A stretch of DNA of 64,000 nt, taken from contig JBBQXF010000007.1 in assembly GCA_038209965.1 (NCBI GenBank), positions 1 through 64,000 on the forward strand, given 5' to 3'. Below, piece after piece: positions 8,808 through 18,027 of the stretch. The position numbers were made by a program, and so were the translations under genes. Origin of the DNA: JALONO01 sp038209965 (lineage in GTDB: Bacteria; Bacteroidota; Bacteroidia; Cytophagales; Thermoflexibacteraceae). The notes below the pieces were generated by a model. That model ran no database searches. It saw only the letters and a list, made by a program, of their open reading frames with translations, and was not told the origin of the DNA. Within the stretch, counting starts at the first letter, position 1, and the number at the start of each line of letters is the position of its first letter.

Positions 8808-9938
8808 TTGGCCATTTATTTCCATATCCCTTTTTGCAAACAGGCTTGCCACTATTGCGATTTTCATTTTAGCACCCACCTCAAGGGCAAAAGTGCACTG
8901 GTGGCCGCCCTGGGGCGCGAAGTGGAACTCCAGCAGAGTTACATGGGAGCGGGGGCAGTCGTATCCTCCATTTATTTCGGTGGTGGCACACCCTCGCTGC
9001 TCACCGCCGCAGAACTGGACGGCCTCCTTGGCCAGGTACGCCACCACTTTGATCTGGCCCCGGAGGTGGAAATTACCTTGGAGGCCAACCCCGACGATCT
9101 GACCGCCGACAAGCTCGACCAGCTCCTGGCCAGCGGCATCAACCGGCTCAGTATTGGCATCCAATCCTTTCACGCCCCCCACTTGGCGTGGATGAACCGC
9201 GCCCACACGGTGGTTCAAGCCAGCCAGAGCGTGCGCCTGGCCCAGGCCGCCGGGTTTGAGAACCTGTCCGTCGATCTGATATTTGGCATCCCGGCCGCCA
9301 ACCACTCGATATTGGTGGCTGATTTGGCCCAATTTATGGACCTCAACGTTGCCCACCTTTCAGCCTACTGCCTCACCATCGAGCCGAAAACCGCCTTTGG
9401 GAATTGGGTGCGCAAGGGCAGACTAAAACCCGTCGGCGAAGATTTTGCCGCGCAACAGTTTGAAATGGTGGCCAGTGCGCTCACCGCAGTGGGCTATGAA
9501 CACTACGAAATTGCCAGTTACGCCAAACCCGGCCGCTACTCCCGCCACAATACCAACTACTGGAAAAAAGGGCCTTACCTGGGGCTTGGCCCCTCGGCCC
9601 ACAGCTATGACGGGCAGCACCGCCAGTTCAATGTGGCCAACAATGGGCAATACGTCCGGGCCATTGAGCAGGGGAGCATCCCAGCCGAGCGGGAAACCCT
9701 CAGCCCCACCGACCACCTCAACGAATACCTGATGACCAGCCTGCGCACCCAATGGGGCTGCGATCTGAACTATGTGCAGGCCCAGTTTGGGTATGATTTG
9801 CGGCAAAAGGAAGCCCAGCAGCTGGCCAACTGGCTCGATCTGGGCCTGATCACGCGCCACAACGAGGTGATTTACTTGACTTTGCCGGGAAAAATGGTGG
9901 CCGATGAACTGGCCGCGAAGCTTTTTGCCGTGGCCTAA
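8808..9938 (+). CDS. hemW: HemW-like radical SAM protein (heme chaperone family), TTG start
   Basis: 376 residues. The radical-SAM cluster motif CKQACHYC (CxxxCxxC) lies at residues ~10-17 within YFHIPFCKQACHYCDFHF, followed by YFGGGTPSLL and EITLEANPDD, all typical of HemW/HemN-like proteins. The HemN_C region is present to the end (TSLRTQWGCDL...). HemW proteins lack the second substrate SAM site of true HemN and act as heme chaperones rather than coproporphyrinogen dehydrogenases. The only start consistent with the family N-terminus is TTG 8808; an in-frame stop lies 15 bases upstream. It is divergent from the permease gene, with ~110 bases between. Confidence 0.85.
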   Translation: MAIYFHIPFCKQACHYCDFHFSTHLKGKSALVAALGREVELQQSYMGAGAVVSSIYFGGGTPSLLTAAELDGLLGQVRHHFDLAPEVEITLEANPDDLTADKLDQLLASGINRLSIGIQSFHAPHLAWMNRAHTVVQASQSVRLAQAAGFENLSVDLIFGIPAANHSILVADLAQFMDLNVAHLSAYCLTIEPKTAFGNWVRKGRLKPVGEDFAAQQFEMVASALTAVGYEHYEIASYAKPGRYSRHNTNYWKKGPYLGLGPSAHSYDGQHRQFNVANNGQYVRAIEQGSIPAERETLSPTDHLNEYLMTSLRTQWGCDLNYVQAQFGYDLRQKEAQQLANWLDLGLITRHNEVIYLTLPGKMVADELAAKLFAVA

Positions 9939-10315
9939 GCGCAATTATTGATCTGTTAAACTGGGGTGGCGAACTTTCCCCTTGTTGGTGTTAGCGAAGT
10001 GCACCAACAATAAACCAAAGCCGTAGACTTTGTCGGAAGGTAAACTTAAAAACAATTGTACCTGAAAAAATAACCGCCAACAACCAATGTATCGACTCGT
10101 TTACCTAGCACAATAATTTTTACACTAAGCTGATTACTGCCACTTGGTGCGCAAATGTATCGACTATAAACCAACGAACATTGATGTCCGGGCAAAGCTG
10201 ATTCTCTACTACCCAAAAGAGTATTGCATTGCAAACCAAGGGTGTAAGTCTGATTCATTGCCTAAATCTGTCCAATCCAAAATACCTCTGCCCCCCGTTT
10301 ATTGAACTGCCGGCG
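9939..10315. other. Intergenic stretch without a supported gene
   Basis: 377 bases between hemW and the aldolase gene, both ending here (convergent). It holds one copy of a ~29-base hairpin repeat (9982-10010). A 70-codon frame on the minus strand at 10046-10258 has no recognisable protein features and is not called. Confidence 0.6.
9982..10010. repeat. Hairpin repeat, copy 1 (partner at 58515-58543)
   Basis: Inverted repeat with arms TTGTTGGTG and CACCAACAA around TTAGCGAAGTG. The reverse complement recurs at 58515-58543 with one difference in an arm. It lies downstream of hemW and may double as a transcription end signal, though no T-run follows on either side. Confidence 0.7.
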
Positions 10316-10987
10316 TTATTTTTTGTACAATTGGATCCAGGCAAGCACTTGGGCGGTTTTTTCGGTCAATTTGGCGAAATCTCGGAACTGCACGATCTGG
10401 CTGGTGACCAATTGCGAGCCGATGCCCACGCAATGCACCCCCGCTTCGAACCAGGCTTTGATGCTTTCCTCGGTGGGTTCCACGCCGCCGGTGGGCATAA
10501 TGCTGGTCCAGGGGCAGGGGGCTTTGACGGCCGCCACAAACTTGGGGCCGCCCACTTGTGCGCCGGGGAACATTTTGACGATTTCGGCCCCCAAACTTTC
10601 GGCCTGCCCAATTTCGTTGATGGAGCCGCAACCGGGGATCCACAGCACTTTGCGGCGGTGGCAGGTTCGGGCCATGTCTTCATGGATGGCGGGGGAAACG
10701 ATAAAATTGGCCCCCAATTGCAGATAGAGTGAGGCCGTGCCCGGTTCCACCACCGACCCGATGCCCAGCATCATGCCCGGTAGTTCGGCAGCGCAAAACT
10801 TGACCAATTGGGCAAAGGTTTCATGGGCAAAATCGCCCCGGTTGGTGTATTCAAACACCCGTGCCCCGCCTTGGTAACAGGCCCGGAGCACAGCTTGGCA
10901 AATGGCCACTTCGGTATGATAAAACACTGGCACCAAGCCAGTTTCGCCCATTGTTTGGGCCACTTGCAAACGAGAAAATTGTGCCAC
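10316..10987 (-). CDS. KDPG/KHG-family aldolase
   Basis: 223 residues, GTG start at 10987 (no ATG in frame upstream). It matches the Eda fold: VFEYTNRGD with the catalytic-base Glu at ~46, IGSVVEPGTA, FIVSPAIHEDMARTC, IPGCGSINEIGQA, and the Schiff-base Lys in IVKMFPG at ~138, with PTGGV (phosphate loop) near 165. The reaction is cleavage of 2-keto-3-deoxy-6-phosphogluconate, or a related keto-deoxy acid, to pyruvate plus an aldehyde. Together with the aldonate dehydratase at the left edge it suggests Entner-Doudoroff-type use of sugar acids, though the genes are 10 kb apart. Confidence 0.85.
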   Translation of the reverse strand: MAQFSRLQVAQTMGETGLVPVFYHTEVAICQAVLRACYQGGARVFEYTNRGDFAHETFAQLVKFCAAELPGMMLGIGSVVEPGTASLYLQLGANFIVSPAIHEDMARTCHRRKVLWIPGCGSINEIGQAESLGAEIVKMFPGAQVGGPKFVAAVKAPCPWTSIMPTGGVEPTEESIKAWFEAGVHCVGIGSQLVTSQIVQFRDFAKLTEKTAQVLAWIQLYKK

Positions 10988-11041
10988 TGGGAATGATGGA
11001 TGGGTTGGGGATAGTGCTCAAAAAGGATAAATGGCCGCCAG

Positions 11042-12088
11042 CTAAGCGTTTACGGTTTCTGCCTCGCGCTGGAGGGTCAGTTGCCATTTCCACGCTGATT
11101 CCATCATTTCGGCGATGCCCCGCCGGGGTTTCCAGCCCAACACGCGCTCGGTCTTGGCGGTATCGGAGTAGATGGAAACCACATCGCCGGGACGGGGTGG
11201 CCCCAGTTCGTAGTTGAGTTTTTCACCCGTATTGGCCTCGAAGGCATGAATGGCTTCCAATACCGTGACCCCCAAGCCAGTCCCCAAATTCAGGACATCA
11301 TATTGGGCCGTTTGGCCGTGCCCGATCAAATGTTGGAGGGCCTTGACATGGGCCTCGGCAATATCGCTCACGTGGATGTAATCGCGCACGCAGGAGCCAT
11401 CGCGGGTAGGGAAATCGTGGCCATAAACGATCATCTTCGGGCGGCGGCCAATGGCGGTTTGGGTAATAATGGGCACGAGGCTGGTGGGCGGATTGGTTGG
11501 ATTTTCACCAATTTGACCCGAAACGTGTGCGCCCACGGGGTTGAAATACCGCAGGGCCATGTATTTGCCCGGGCTGTTGCGGGCGAAACCCTCGATCATC
11601 ACTTCCCCCATTTGCTTGGTGGCGGCATAGGGCGATTCGGCCTTGTTCAACGGGGTGTCCTCGCGCACGGGCAACCGCTCCACATTGCCATACACGGAGC
11701 ACGACGACGAAAAGATAAAATGGCCAATCCCGTATTTTTCGCACAATTCCAGTAGGTTGAGCAGCGAATTGTTATTGTTACGGTAGTAGAGCAGGGGTTT
11801 GTCCACCGACTCGGGCACCGATTTGAGGGCGGCGAAGTGGATGGCCCCGATCAGATCGGGATTTTCCCGGAAAATCACCTCGGTGGCTGCCTGATCGCAG
11901 AGATCCACTGTATAATTTTTTACCGATTTGCCAGTAATCTCCGCTATCCGATCCATTGCATCAGCCGAAGAATTGATTAGACTGTCAGCAGAAATGACAT
12001 CATGGTTGGTATTGGTGAGAATTTCAATAATCGTGTGCGAACCGATGTAGCCACAGCCCCCGGTCACGAGGATCTTATTCTTTGTCAT
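11042..12088 (-). CDS. galE: UDP-glucose 4-epimerase
   Basis: 348 residues from ATG 12088. The N-terminal LVTGGCGYIGSHT is the GxxGxxG NAD site; SSSCSVYG supplies the Ser, and SPYAATKQMGE gives the YxxxK catalytic pair. ALRYFNPVGAH and the substrate-binding block RDYIHVSDIAEAH are GalE signatures, and the length matches (usual ~340). It interconverts UDP-glucose and UDP-galactose for surface polysaccharides or galactose use. It lies 54 bases upstream of the aldolase in the same direction, possibly one transcript. Confidence 0.9.
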   Translation of the reverse strand: MTKNKILVTGGCGYIGSHTIIEILTNTNHDVISADSLINSSADAMDRIAEITGKSVKNYTVDLCDQAATEVIFRENPDLIGAIHFAALKSVPESVDKPLLYYRNNNNSLLNLLELCEKYGIGHFIFSSSCSVYGNVERLPVREDTPLNKAESPYAATKQMGEVMIEGFARNSPGKYMALRYFNPVGAHVSGQIGENPTNPPTSLVPIITQTAIGRRPKMIVYGHDFPTRDGSCVRDYIHVSDIAEAHVKALQHLIGHGQTAQYDVLNLGTGLGVTVLEAIHAFEANTGEKLNYELGPPRPGDVVSIYSDTAKTERVLGWKPRRGIAEMMESAWKWQLTLQREAETVNA

Positions 12089-12614
12089 GATCAAACGCTA
12101 AGTTTTTGCCAAAGTTAGTTATAAAATTACTCTTTTGCTTTTGCGCAGCTCTCCGACCTGGGGCGGCAAGGCCAAACGTAGGCCCAGAGTGGAAAAGCAA
12201 TGTGGGACAAACCTGCCGGGGGAGGGTTTTGCCCAGTTGCTTTGGCCCAACTTCTTTTGTTTCGCTTCTTTTGGGCAAATTTAAATAAAAGAAAAGACAC
12301 CACCGGCTGGCCGGCCAAGGCGGCACGTTTACCGAAACGTGCAGTCCGCAGACGTGCAGTCCGCAGACGCGCAGTCCGCAGACGCGTAGTCCGCCACCAG
12401 CCGCCACTTGGGCCGAAAAACAGGGGACGGCCAGTGACAAGTTGAGCTTGCAACAGTTTAAAATGTAACCAAACCGCTGGCATTTTGACGATGAAAGAGC
12501 GAACTGTTCTTTCCCCCAAGACCGGCCCACCAACTTTTAAGGTTGATTTAAGTTTTACTTAACTAAACCCGCTGGGCTTTTTACGTTAAGATCTCAAACA
12601 AACGCTGCAAGGAG
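12089..12614. other. Intergenic region carrying a dispersed repeat
   Basis: 526 bases between the divergent galE and the M50-like gene. No convincing gene: overlapping frames on both strands are low-complexity readings of the repeat. The central part (about 12295-12395) is a repeat shared with 63863-63930 in opposite orientation. The right part (12540-12600) is AT-rich and presumably carries the promoter of the next gene. Confidence 0.6.
12301..12394. repeat. Dispersed repeat with four 15-base tandem units
   Basis: An imperfect hairpin (GGCACGTTT ACCG AAACGTGC) is followed by tandem units GTGCAGTCCGCAGAC at 12339, 12354 and 12369 (the last with GCGCAG) and a truncated fourth at 12384. The reverse complement of the hairpin plus two units occurs at 63863-63930, and single units occur inside the Rhs remnants at 58.7, 60.6, 60.7 and 61.1 kb. 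There are no spacers, so this is not a CRISPR. Confidence 0.8.
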
Positions 12615-13763
12615 ATGAAAATCAACAAGGAAACAGGGCTTAAAGTGGTTGGAATTTTGGTGATGGTCGGCGCGGGAATGTTGGTCGGCTATTCGGCTGC
12701 TCGGTTTTTTGCGCAGGGACAGGCCGCTGCCCCGCTCCCGTGGGAACAAAAACTGGCCGTAGTGCCCATTTTTGTGGTGGCCATTTTTCTCGGGTTGGCC
12801 CTGCACGAACTGGGGCACGTGATCGCGGGCCTAATGGTGGGCTTCAAATTCAGGATGTACATCGTCGGGCCGCTGATGATCGAGCGCGAAGAGGGAAGAT
12901 TGCGCTTTAAATGGAACCGCAACCTCAATGTTTTTGGCGGGATGGCCCTGTGCTTGCCCCAAGATGCTTGGCAGTTGGCCCGGCGTTTTATCTGGTTTGC
13001 CTCGGGGGGGCCACTGGCCAGCCTGCTCTGGACCGCCTTGGCCACGGGGCTGTTTTTTCTCCTGAATGGTGAACTGATTGGCTTCTGGGGTTTTGCCACT
13101 TCAATCTTTTTCGGCTTGAGCGCCGTATTCTCCGGGATGATTTTTGTGGTCACGGTCATACCCATGCAAGCCGGCGGGTTCTACACCGATGGGGCCCGGG
13201 TGCTGAACCTGAGCCGGGGCGGCCACCAAGCCAACTTGGAAGTAACCCTGTTGACCCTTTCGATCCAGCTCATGAGCGGGATCCGCCCCCGTGAGCTGTC
13301 CGAGCCCATGTTCCTGTCGGCGTTGGCACTCCCGGTTAAAACCCCTTTCAAAGCCTATTTGCACAGCATTTTACACTACCACTATCTGGATCAAGACAAA
13401 ACCAGCTTGGCCGCCGACCAACTGGTCCACTATGAAAGTTACTTGGCCAAGATTCCGACCGGTTATCAGGCCACCGTTTGGCTGGACAAAGCGTATTTCG
13501 CGGCCATGATTGAGCAGGATGCGGCCAAGGCCCAAGGCTATTTTGCCCAAGCAAAAATCGGGGCGGTCATTACCCCCGCCAAAGTACTGCGGGTCGAAGC
13601 GGCCATTGCCTTGGCGGATCAAAATTACCCATTGGCCAGACAAAAAGCCCAGCAAGCCATCCAAGCATTGCCCAAATCGATGGACAAGGGAACAGCCGTG
13701 GCCGAGCACGAATGGCTGGCTGATATCTTGATCCAAACCCAACAGGCACCGATTGTACAATAA
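12615..13763 (+). CDS. Membrane metalloprotease-like protein, M50 (site-2-protease-like)
   Basis: 382 residues. Hydrophobic segments at ~9-30 and ~48-75; the second contains HELGH at 64-68, the HExxH zinc site of M50 intramembrane proteases. Two or three more helices follow (~130-190). The C-terminal ~150 residues are soluble and helical with repeated Ala/Tyr pairs, TPR-like. An SD-like GGAG stands just before the ATG, which is rare in this window. Site-2 proteases release membrane-bound regulators; other HELGH membrane proteins are only related to them. The second zinc-ligand motif (NPDG) is not evident, so catalytic activity is uncertain. Confidence 0.65.
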   Translation: MKINKETGLKVVGILVMVGAGMLVGYSAARFFAQGQAAAPLPWEQKLAVVPIFVVAIFLGLALHELGHVIAGLMVGFKFRMYIVGPLMIEREEGRLRFKWNRNLNVFGGMALCLPQDAWQLARRFIWFASGGPLASLLWTALATGLFFLLNGELIGFWGFATSIFFGLSAVFSGMIFVVTVIPMQAGGFYTDGARVLNLSRGGHQANLEVTLLTLSIQLMSGIRPRELSEPMFLSALALPVKTPFKAYLHSILHYHYLDQDKTSLAADQLVHYESYLAKIPTGYQATVWLDKAYFAAMIEQDAAKAQGYFAQAKIGAVITPAKVLRVEAAIALADQNYPLARQKAQQAIQALPKSMDKGTAVAEHEWLADILIQTQQAPIVQ

Positions 13764-14039
13764 CCGTCTTATTATTTCAAGCATTGTCGGTTTTGTAAGT
13801 TGGTTTGCCAAAAAGGCAAGCGTTAAGTGGCCTCGGTGCTTAAAATCCATTCGATCCTGAGTTTTATTTCGCTGTATTTATTTGATTTTCAATAAGTGGC
13901 TGCTTTATTGGCCCCAAACTGATATTGGGTGGGCATGGCGGTATTCATAGAGTACATTTGGGCAACTATAAGCCCCGACTCAGGTCTGTTCGCACACAAA
14001 ACCCATTGAACGTTCTAAGCTATCCAACCAGTTTTTGCC

Positions 14040-16613
14040 ATGCTCCACAAACCCTTCGTTGTATTTAGTCTGATTTACTTATTCTGGTTGGGCTGGGCGC
14101 ACTGGGCCCAAGCCCAATCTGTCGAGATCACAGGAACAGTGATCGATGCCGAAAATCAAGAAAAGTTACCGTTTGTCAATGTCAGCGTCCGGCAATCGGA
14201 CGGCAAGTCACTGCAAATTGGCACCAGCACCGACATTGACGGCAAGTTTTCGTTAAAAATCCCGACAGACCTATTGGGGGAGAATCGCCGCATTGCGCTA
14301 AAGTTCAGTTATGTGGGCTACGCGCCCCTTGTGCGCGAGGTCGGGCCGGGGGCGTGGCTGGAAATCAGCTTGAAAAAGGCCAGCCAAGAACTGCGGGAGG
14401 TGGTTTTTCTGGCGGGCGAAAACCCGGCCCATCCCATTGTCCGGCGGGCAGTGGCCAACCGCCGCCGCAATGATCCCGAGCAGCAAACCTCCTTCCGTTA
14501 CCAAGCCTATAGCAAACTGGTGTTCACCACCGACCGCAGTGCCCTGGTGCAAGACCTGAGCCGCAAAGGCACGCTGATCGATAGCCTGACCGCCGATCTC
14601 AAGGCCGCCGAAGACAAAGCCAAGTCCCGCCGGGCAAAATTGGCCAAGGACACCACCAAGCTCAAAGTGGACAGTACTGATTATGAGGCCGATGCGTTTT
14701 TTGCCCAACGGCATTTGTTCATGTCCGAAACCGTTACCGAACACCGCTATCTGCGCCCCGGCAAGAGCAAAGAAACGGTGTTGGCTTCCCGCACTTCGGG
14801 CTTCAAGAGTGCGGTCTTCAATTTGGTGACCACCAATCTCCAGCCCCTGACTTTTTACAAAGAATATTTGTCGATCTTCGATAATGATTACCTTAATCCA
14901 TTGGCCGACAATCCGTTTGCCCGGTATGAATTTTTCTTGGAGGACAGCCTCCTGACCAGCCGGGACACCACTTACATCATCAGTTTCCGGCCCAAACCCA
15001 AAACCACTTTCCGGGGACTGAAAGGTTTGGTGAGCATCAATACCCAAGGCTACGCGATCAGCAACGTCATTGCCGAAACCTATGACAGTACCGCCCTGAT
15101 CACGCTCCGGTTTGAGCAAAAATACCGCTTGGTTGGGGAGAAATATTGGTTCCCCGAACAACTCAACAGCCTCATGCAATTCCGCAAGGTGGATTTGGGC
15201 AAACATCGGGTGGTGGGCTATGGGCGCTCTTATTTGACCGACGTACAAATAAACGAAGGGGTGGCAGCCCGTGATTTTGACCACATTTCGGTGGAGGCAG
15301 TGGCCGAGGCCACCCAGCGCGACTCTCTTTATTGGGCCAAGTTTCGGCCCGACCCGCTCGCCAAGGTGGAACAGAACACCTATCAGTTCATGGACTCACT
15401 GGGGCAAAAAATGAAGTTCGATAAGTTTGCCAACATTCTTCGCTATGTTGCCACCGACCGAATCCCCATTGGCAGTTTCAACCTCCGCTTGTCGCAGCTC
15501 ACCGATTTCAACAATTATGAGGGATTTCGCTTGGGGCTGCCCTTGGAAACGGGTGATAAAATCTCCAAAGTGGTGGTGTTGGGTGGCTATGCCGCCTACG
15601 GTTTTCGGGATCAAGCTTGGAAATATGGCGGTCACCTCCAACTAGATTTCAATCGGCGGCGGGGATTTTTTGCTAAATTTTCTTACTTGCAAGATGTGAG
15701 CGAGCCAGCGCTGCCCGGACTGGCCAATCTCGGCAGCGGGCGCGGCGCGGCCCAAGGTTTGCGCCGGGTTTTTGGTTTCTTGATGGACAGTGTGCAAGAA
15801 GTAAAGGCCGAGATTGGTTTTCGCCCCACCCGGAAAAATTTACAAGTGCGCCTCTCTTTTGGCCAACAACGGCGCAAACCTACTTACGACTATCAATTTG
15901 TCCCGCTAGGCGACTTGGCCGATCCAACTTTCCGATTTACCGAGGCCGCTGCTGAGCTAGTTTACACCGCCCGCGAGCGCAACACCTTGGTGGCAGGGCA
16001 CACCGTTTTTGCAGGCGGCGGCCGTCCTTTGATCCGGCTCCGCTTCGCCCAGGGTTTTGCGGGCATATTGGATGGTCAGTTTGCGTACCAGAAAATTGAT
16101 TTCAGTGTTGAGCACCTTTTGCGCAGTAAGTGGCTGGGGCGCACCCAGATCCAGTTGCAGGGGGGCTATGTCAACGGCGATGTGCCCCTGAGCCGCCTGT
16201 ACTTCGTGCCGGGCGGAACGGCGGGCAACTCCAATTTTATCATCAACCAAGCGTTTCAAACGGCGGGGATCTATGAATTTGCGGCCAGCCAATATGCTGC
16301 TTTGTTCGTTGCCCATAATTTTGGCATTCTATACAAAGGCTCCCAGTACTCGCGGCCCGAACTGCTGTTGGCCCAGCACATCGGCTACGGAGCCTTGCGC
16401 AATCCCGGTTCCCATCAAGGGCTGGCTTTGCGATCGATGGATCAAGGACTGTTTGAAAGCGGGCTGATAATCAAAAACTTGGCCCGGATCGAGTACAACA
16501 AAACGCTTTACCTCGGTTTTGGCGGAGGGGTATTTGGTCGGTACGGAGCTTACCGCCGCGAAAAATCGATCGACAACCTGACCGCTCGACTGGTCGTGAG
16601 CGTAGATTTTTGA
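14040..16613 (+). CDS. DUF5686 outer-membrane protein with carboxypeptidase-like N-domain
   Basis: 857 residues. Signal peptide ending ...HWAQAQ (~27), then a carboxypeptidase-regulatory-like beta domain (~30-110, ITGTVIDAENQEKLPFVNVSV and DIDGKFSLKIP), then the DUF5686 region and a C-terminal half rich in alternating beta strands ending VVSVDF, consistent with an outer-membrane barrel. This architecture is widespread and almost private to Bacteroidota; its substrate is unknown. It is monocistronic and preceded by ~275 bases of AT-rich sequence. Confidence 0.85.
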   Translation: MLHKPFVVFSLIYLFWLGWAHWAQAQSVEITGTVIDAENQEKLPFVNVSVRQSDGKSLQIGTSTDIDGKFSLKIPTDLLGENRRIALKFSYVGYAPLVREVGPGAWLEISLKKASQELREVVFLAGENPAHPIVRRAVANRRRNDPEQQTSFRYQAYSKLVFTTDRSALVQDLSRKGTLIDSLTADLKAAEDKAKSRRAKLAKDTTKLKVDSTDYEADAFFAQRHLFMSETVTEHRYLRPGKSKETVLASRTSGFKSAVFNLVTTNLQPLTFYKEYLSIFDNDYLNPLADNPFARYEFFLEDSLLTSRDTTYIISFRPKPKTTFRGLKGLVSINTQGYAISNVIAETYDSTALITLRFEQKYRLVGEKYWFPEQLNSLMQFRKVDLGKHRVVGYGRSYLTDVQINEGVAARDFDHISVEAVAEATQRDSLYWAKFRPDPLAKVEQNTYQFMDSLGQKMKFDKFANILRYVATDRIPIGSFNLRLSQLTDFNNYEGFRLGLPLETGDKISKVVVLGGYAAYGFRDQAWKYGGHLQLDFNRRRGFFAKFSYLQDVSEPALPGLANLGSGRGAAQGLRRVFGFLMDSVQEVKAEIGFRPTRKNLQVRLSFGQQRRKPTYDYQFVPLGDLADPTFRFTEAAAELVYTARERNTLVAGHTVFAGGGRPLIRLRFAQGFAGILDGQFAYQKIDFSVEHLLRSKWLGRTQIQLQGGYVNGDVPLSRLYFVPGGTAGNSNFIINQAFQTAGIYEFAASQYAALFVAHNFGILYKGSQYSRPELLLAQHIGYGALRNPGSHQGLALRSMDQGLFESGLIIKNLARIEYNKTLYLGFGGGVFGRYGAYRREKSIDNLTARLVVSVDF

Positions 16614-16671
16614 AACCAAGATTTACTTTGTGCGATCAACGAATTTAGATTGTCAAGAACTAATCCATTGT

Positions 16672-18027
16672 TTAGTCATCAATTTTGACCGTCTGTTCCA
16701 CAAACCGGAGGCCGAGTTGGGCCAATTCAGCCAACATGGGGCGGTATATTTCGGGCTGGATGGGCAGTTGTACCCCGCTCAACTGGATTTTGCCGCTCAG
16801 CACCAACTTGGCCGCGATGCCCAGCGGCAGCCCGACGGTCTTGGCCATGGCGGTGTCCATCTGGTTTTCGCCCAACACCACCAGCGAAGAAGTGCGCAGG
16901 TATTTGTCGTCGCCGGTCACATGCTCAAACTGGTGCTGCATCACGATCATGTCTTTATCTTGTGCCGCCAACTGCCATTTTTCTTCCAATATTTTTTGCA
17001 ACACTTGGGCCGGGGTTGCCCGATCCAGTTCTAAGCGCTCATGGCTGAACACCCCCAACCATTTCATCTTTTCAACCAGTTCAGCTTGGGGCGATACGTT
17101 CATCATCCGGGCGAGTTTTTCTTCCACCAAAAACACTTGGCTGTATTGCAGAAAACTGTTGGTGAACTCCCGTTTGCTCAACTTGGCCAAATTTTCTATC
17201 ACGTAGCTGTCGTCGGTCATGCCCAGTTGGACAAAGGTGTTCCACGCTTCGCAGAAGCCTTTGCGGCGGAGCGTGCCCCGCAATATGGTCGGAATATTTT
17301 GCAGGCCATAGGTTTCGCGGTAGGCGAGGGAATCGCGGTTGGGGTAGCCCTCAAAACGGCCATAGCCGTCTATTTCAATGGGTTCGGTATGGGTAAACAG
17401 CCGATGGTAAGGTACATATTTGTATTGGCCATTGATGATATATTTGGCTGTTCCTTGCCCAGCCAACACCACATTGCGGGGGTTCCAAGTGAATTTGTAA
17501 TGCCACGGGTTATTGTCCGACTCGGGGGCGAGCAGCCCGCCCGTATAGGAACGAAAGGCCATGATGTGGGCATCATTGGCCTGTAATTCATGGATTACTT
17601 GCATGGCGCTGGCGTGATCCAGGCCCGGATCCAGCCCACACTCATTGAGCAGCAGCACTCCCTTGGCTTGGGCATCAGTGTGCAGGGCCTTCATCGGGGC
17701 CGACACATAAGAGGCCGTGATGAGCGGACGGCCAAATTTGATGCACGATTTGGCAATATTGAGGTGCAAATGTGCCGGCAACAGCGAAATGACCAGATCG
17801 ACTGCGATCATGAGGCTGTCACAAGCTTCGGCATTGTTGCCGTCAAAAGTCACCACCGAGGCCAAGGGATGGGGCACGCGATCGGCAGTCAATATTTTTT
17901 CCCGCGCAGCTTCGGGGTTGGCATCGCCCACGGTGAGGCTCCAACCTTCTTGGGGCGCAAGCCGGAGCAAATATTGGATGAGACTGTAGGATGAGCGGCC
18001 CGCGCCCAAGACAAGTAGGTGCTTCAT
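16672..18027 (-). CDS. Saccharopine dehydrogenase-family oxidoreductase (Lys9-like)
   Basis: 451 residues. N-terminal Rossmann motif LVLGAGRSSYSLIQYLL, then the central saccharopine dehydrogenase domain (LLNECGLDPGLDHASAMQ, residues ~145-160; RSYTGGLLAPESDNNPWHYKFTWNPRNV ~180-210 read as the substrate region). Length and order match the yeast Lys9-type saccharopine reductase rather than Lys1. In Bacteroidota such genes are linked to lysine degradation. It stands alone here: the gene to the left is convergent and the next to the right is divergent after 724 bases. Confidence 0.85.
   Translation of the reverse strand: MKHLLVLGAGRSSYSLIQYLLRLAPQEGWSLTVGDANPEAAREKILTADRVPHPLASVVTFDGNNAEACDSLMIAVDLVISLLPAHLHLNIAKSCIKFGRPLITASYVSAPMKALHTDAQAKGVLLLNECGLDPGLDHASAMQVIHELQANDAHIMAFRSYTGGLLAPESDNNPWHYKFTWNPRNVVLAGQGTAKYIINGQYKYVPYHRLFTHTEPIEIDGYGRFEGYPNRDSLAYRETYGLQNIPTILRGTLRRKGFCEAWNTFVQLGMTDDSYVIENLAKLSKREFTNSFLQYSQVFLVEEKLARMMNVSPQAELVEKMKWLGVFSHERLELDRATPAQVLQKILEEKWQLAAQDKDMIVMQHQFEHVTGDDKYLRTSSLVVLGENQMDTAMAKTVGLPLGIAAKLVLSGKIQLSGVQLPIQPEIYRPMLAELAQLGLRFVEQTVKIDD

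Noticed and set aside
12339..12394. Possible CRISPR or VNTR in a gene
   Set aside because: Head-to-tail 15-base units without spacers; belongs to a dispersed repeat shared with 63.9 kb.
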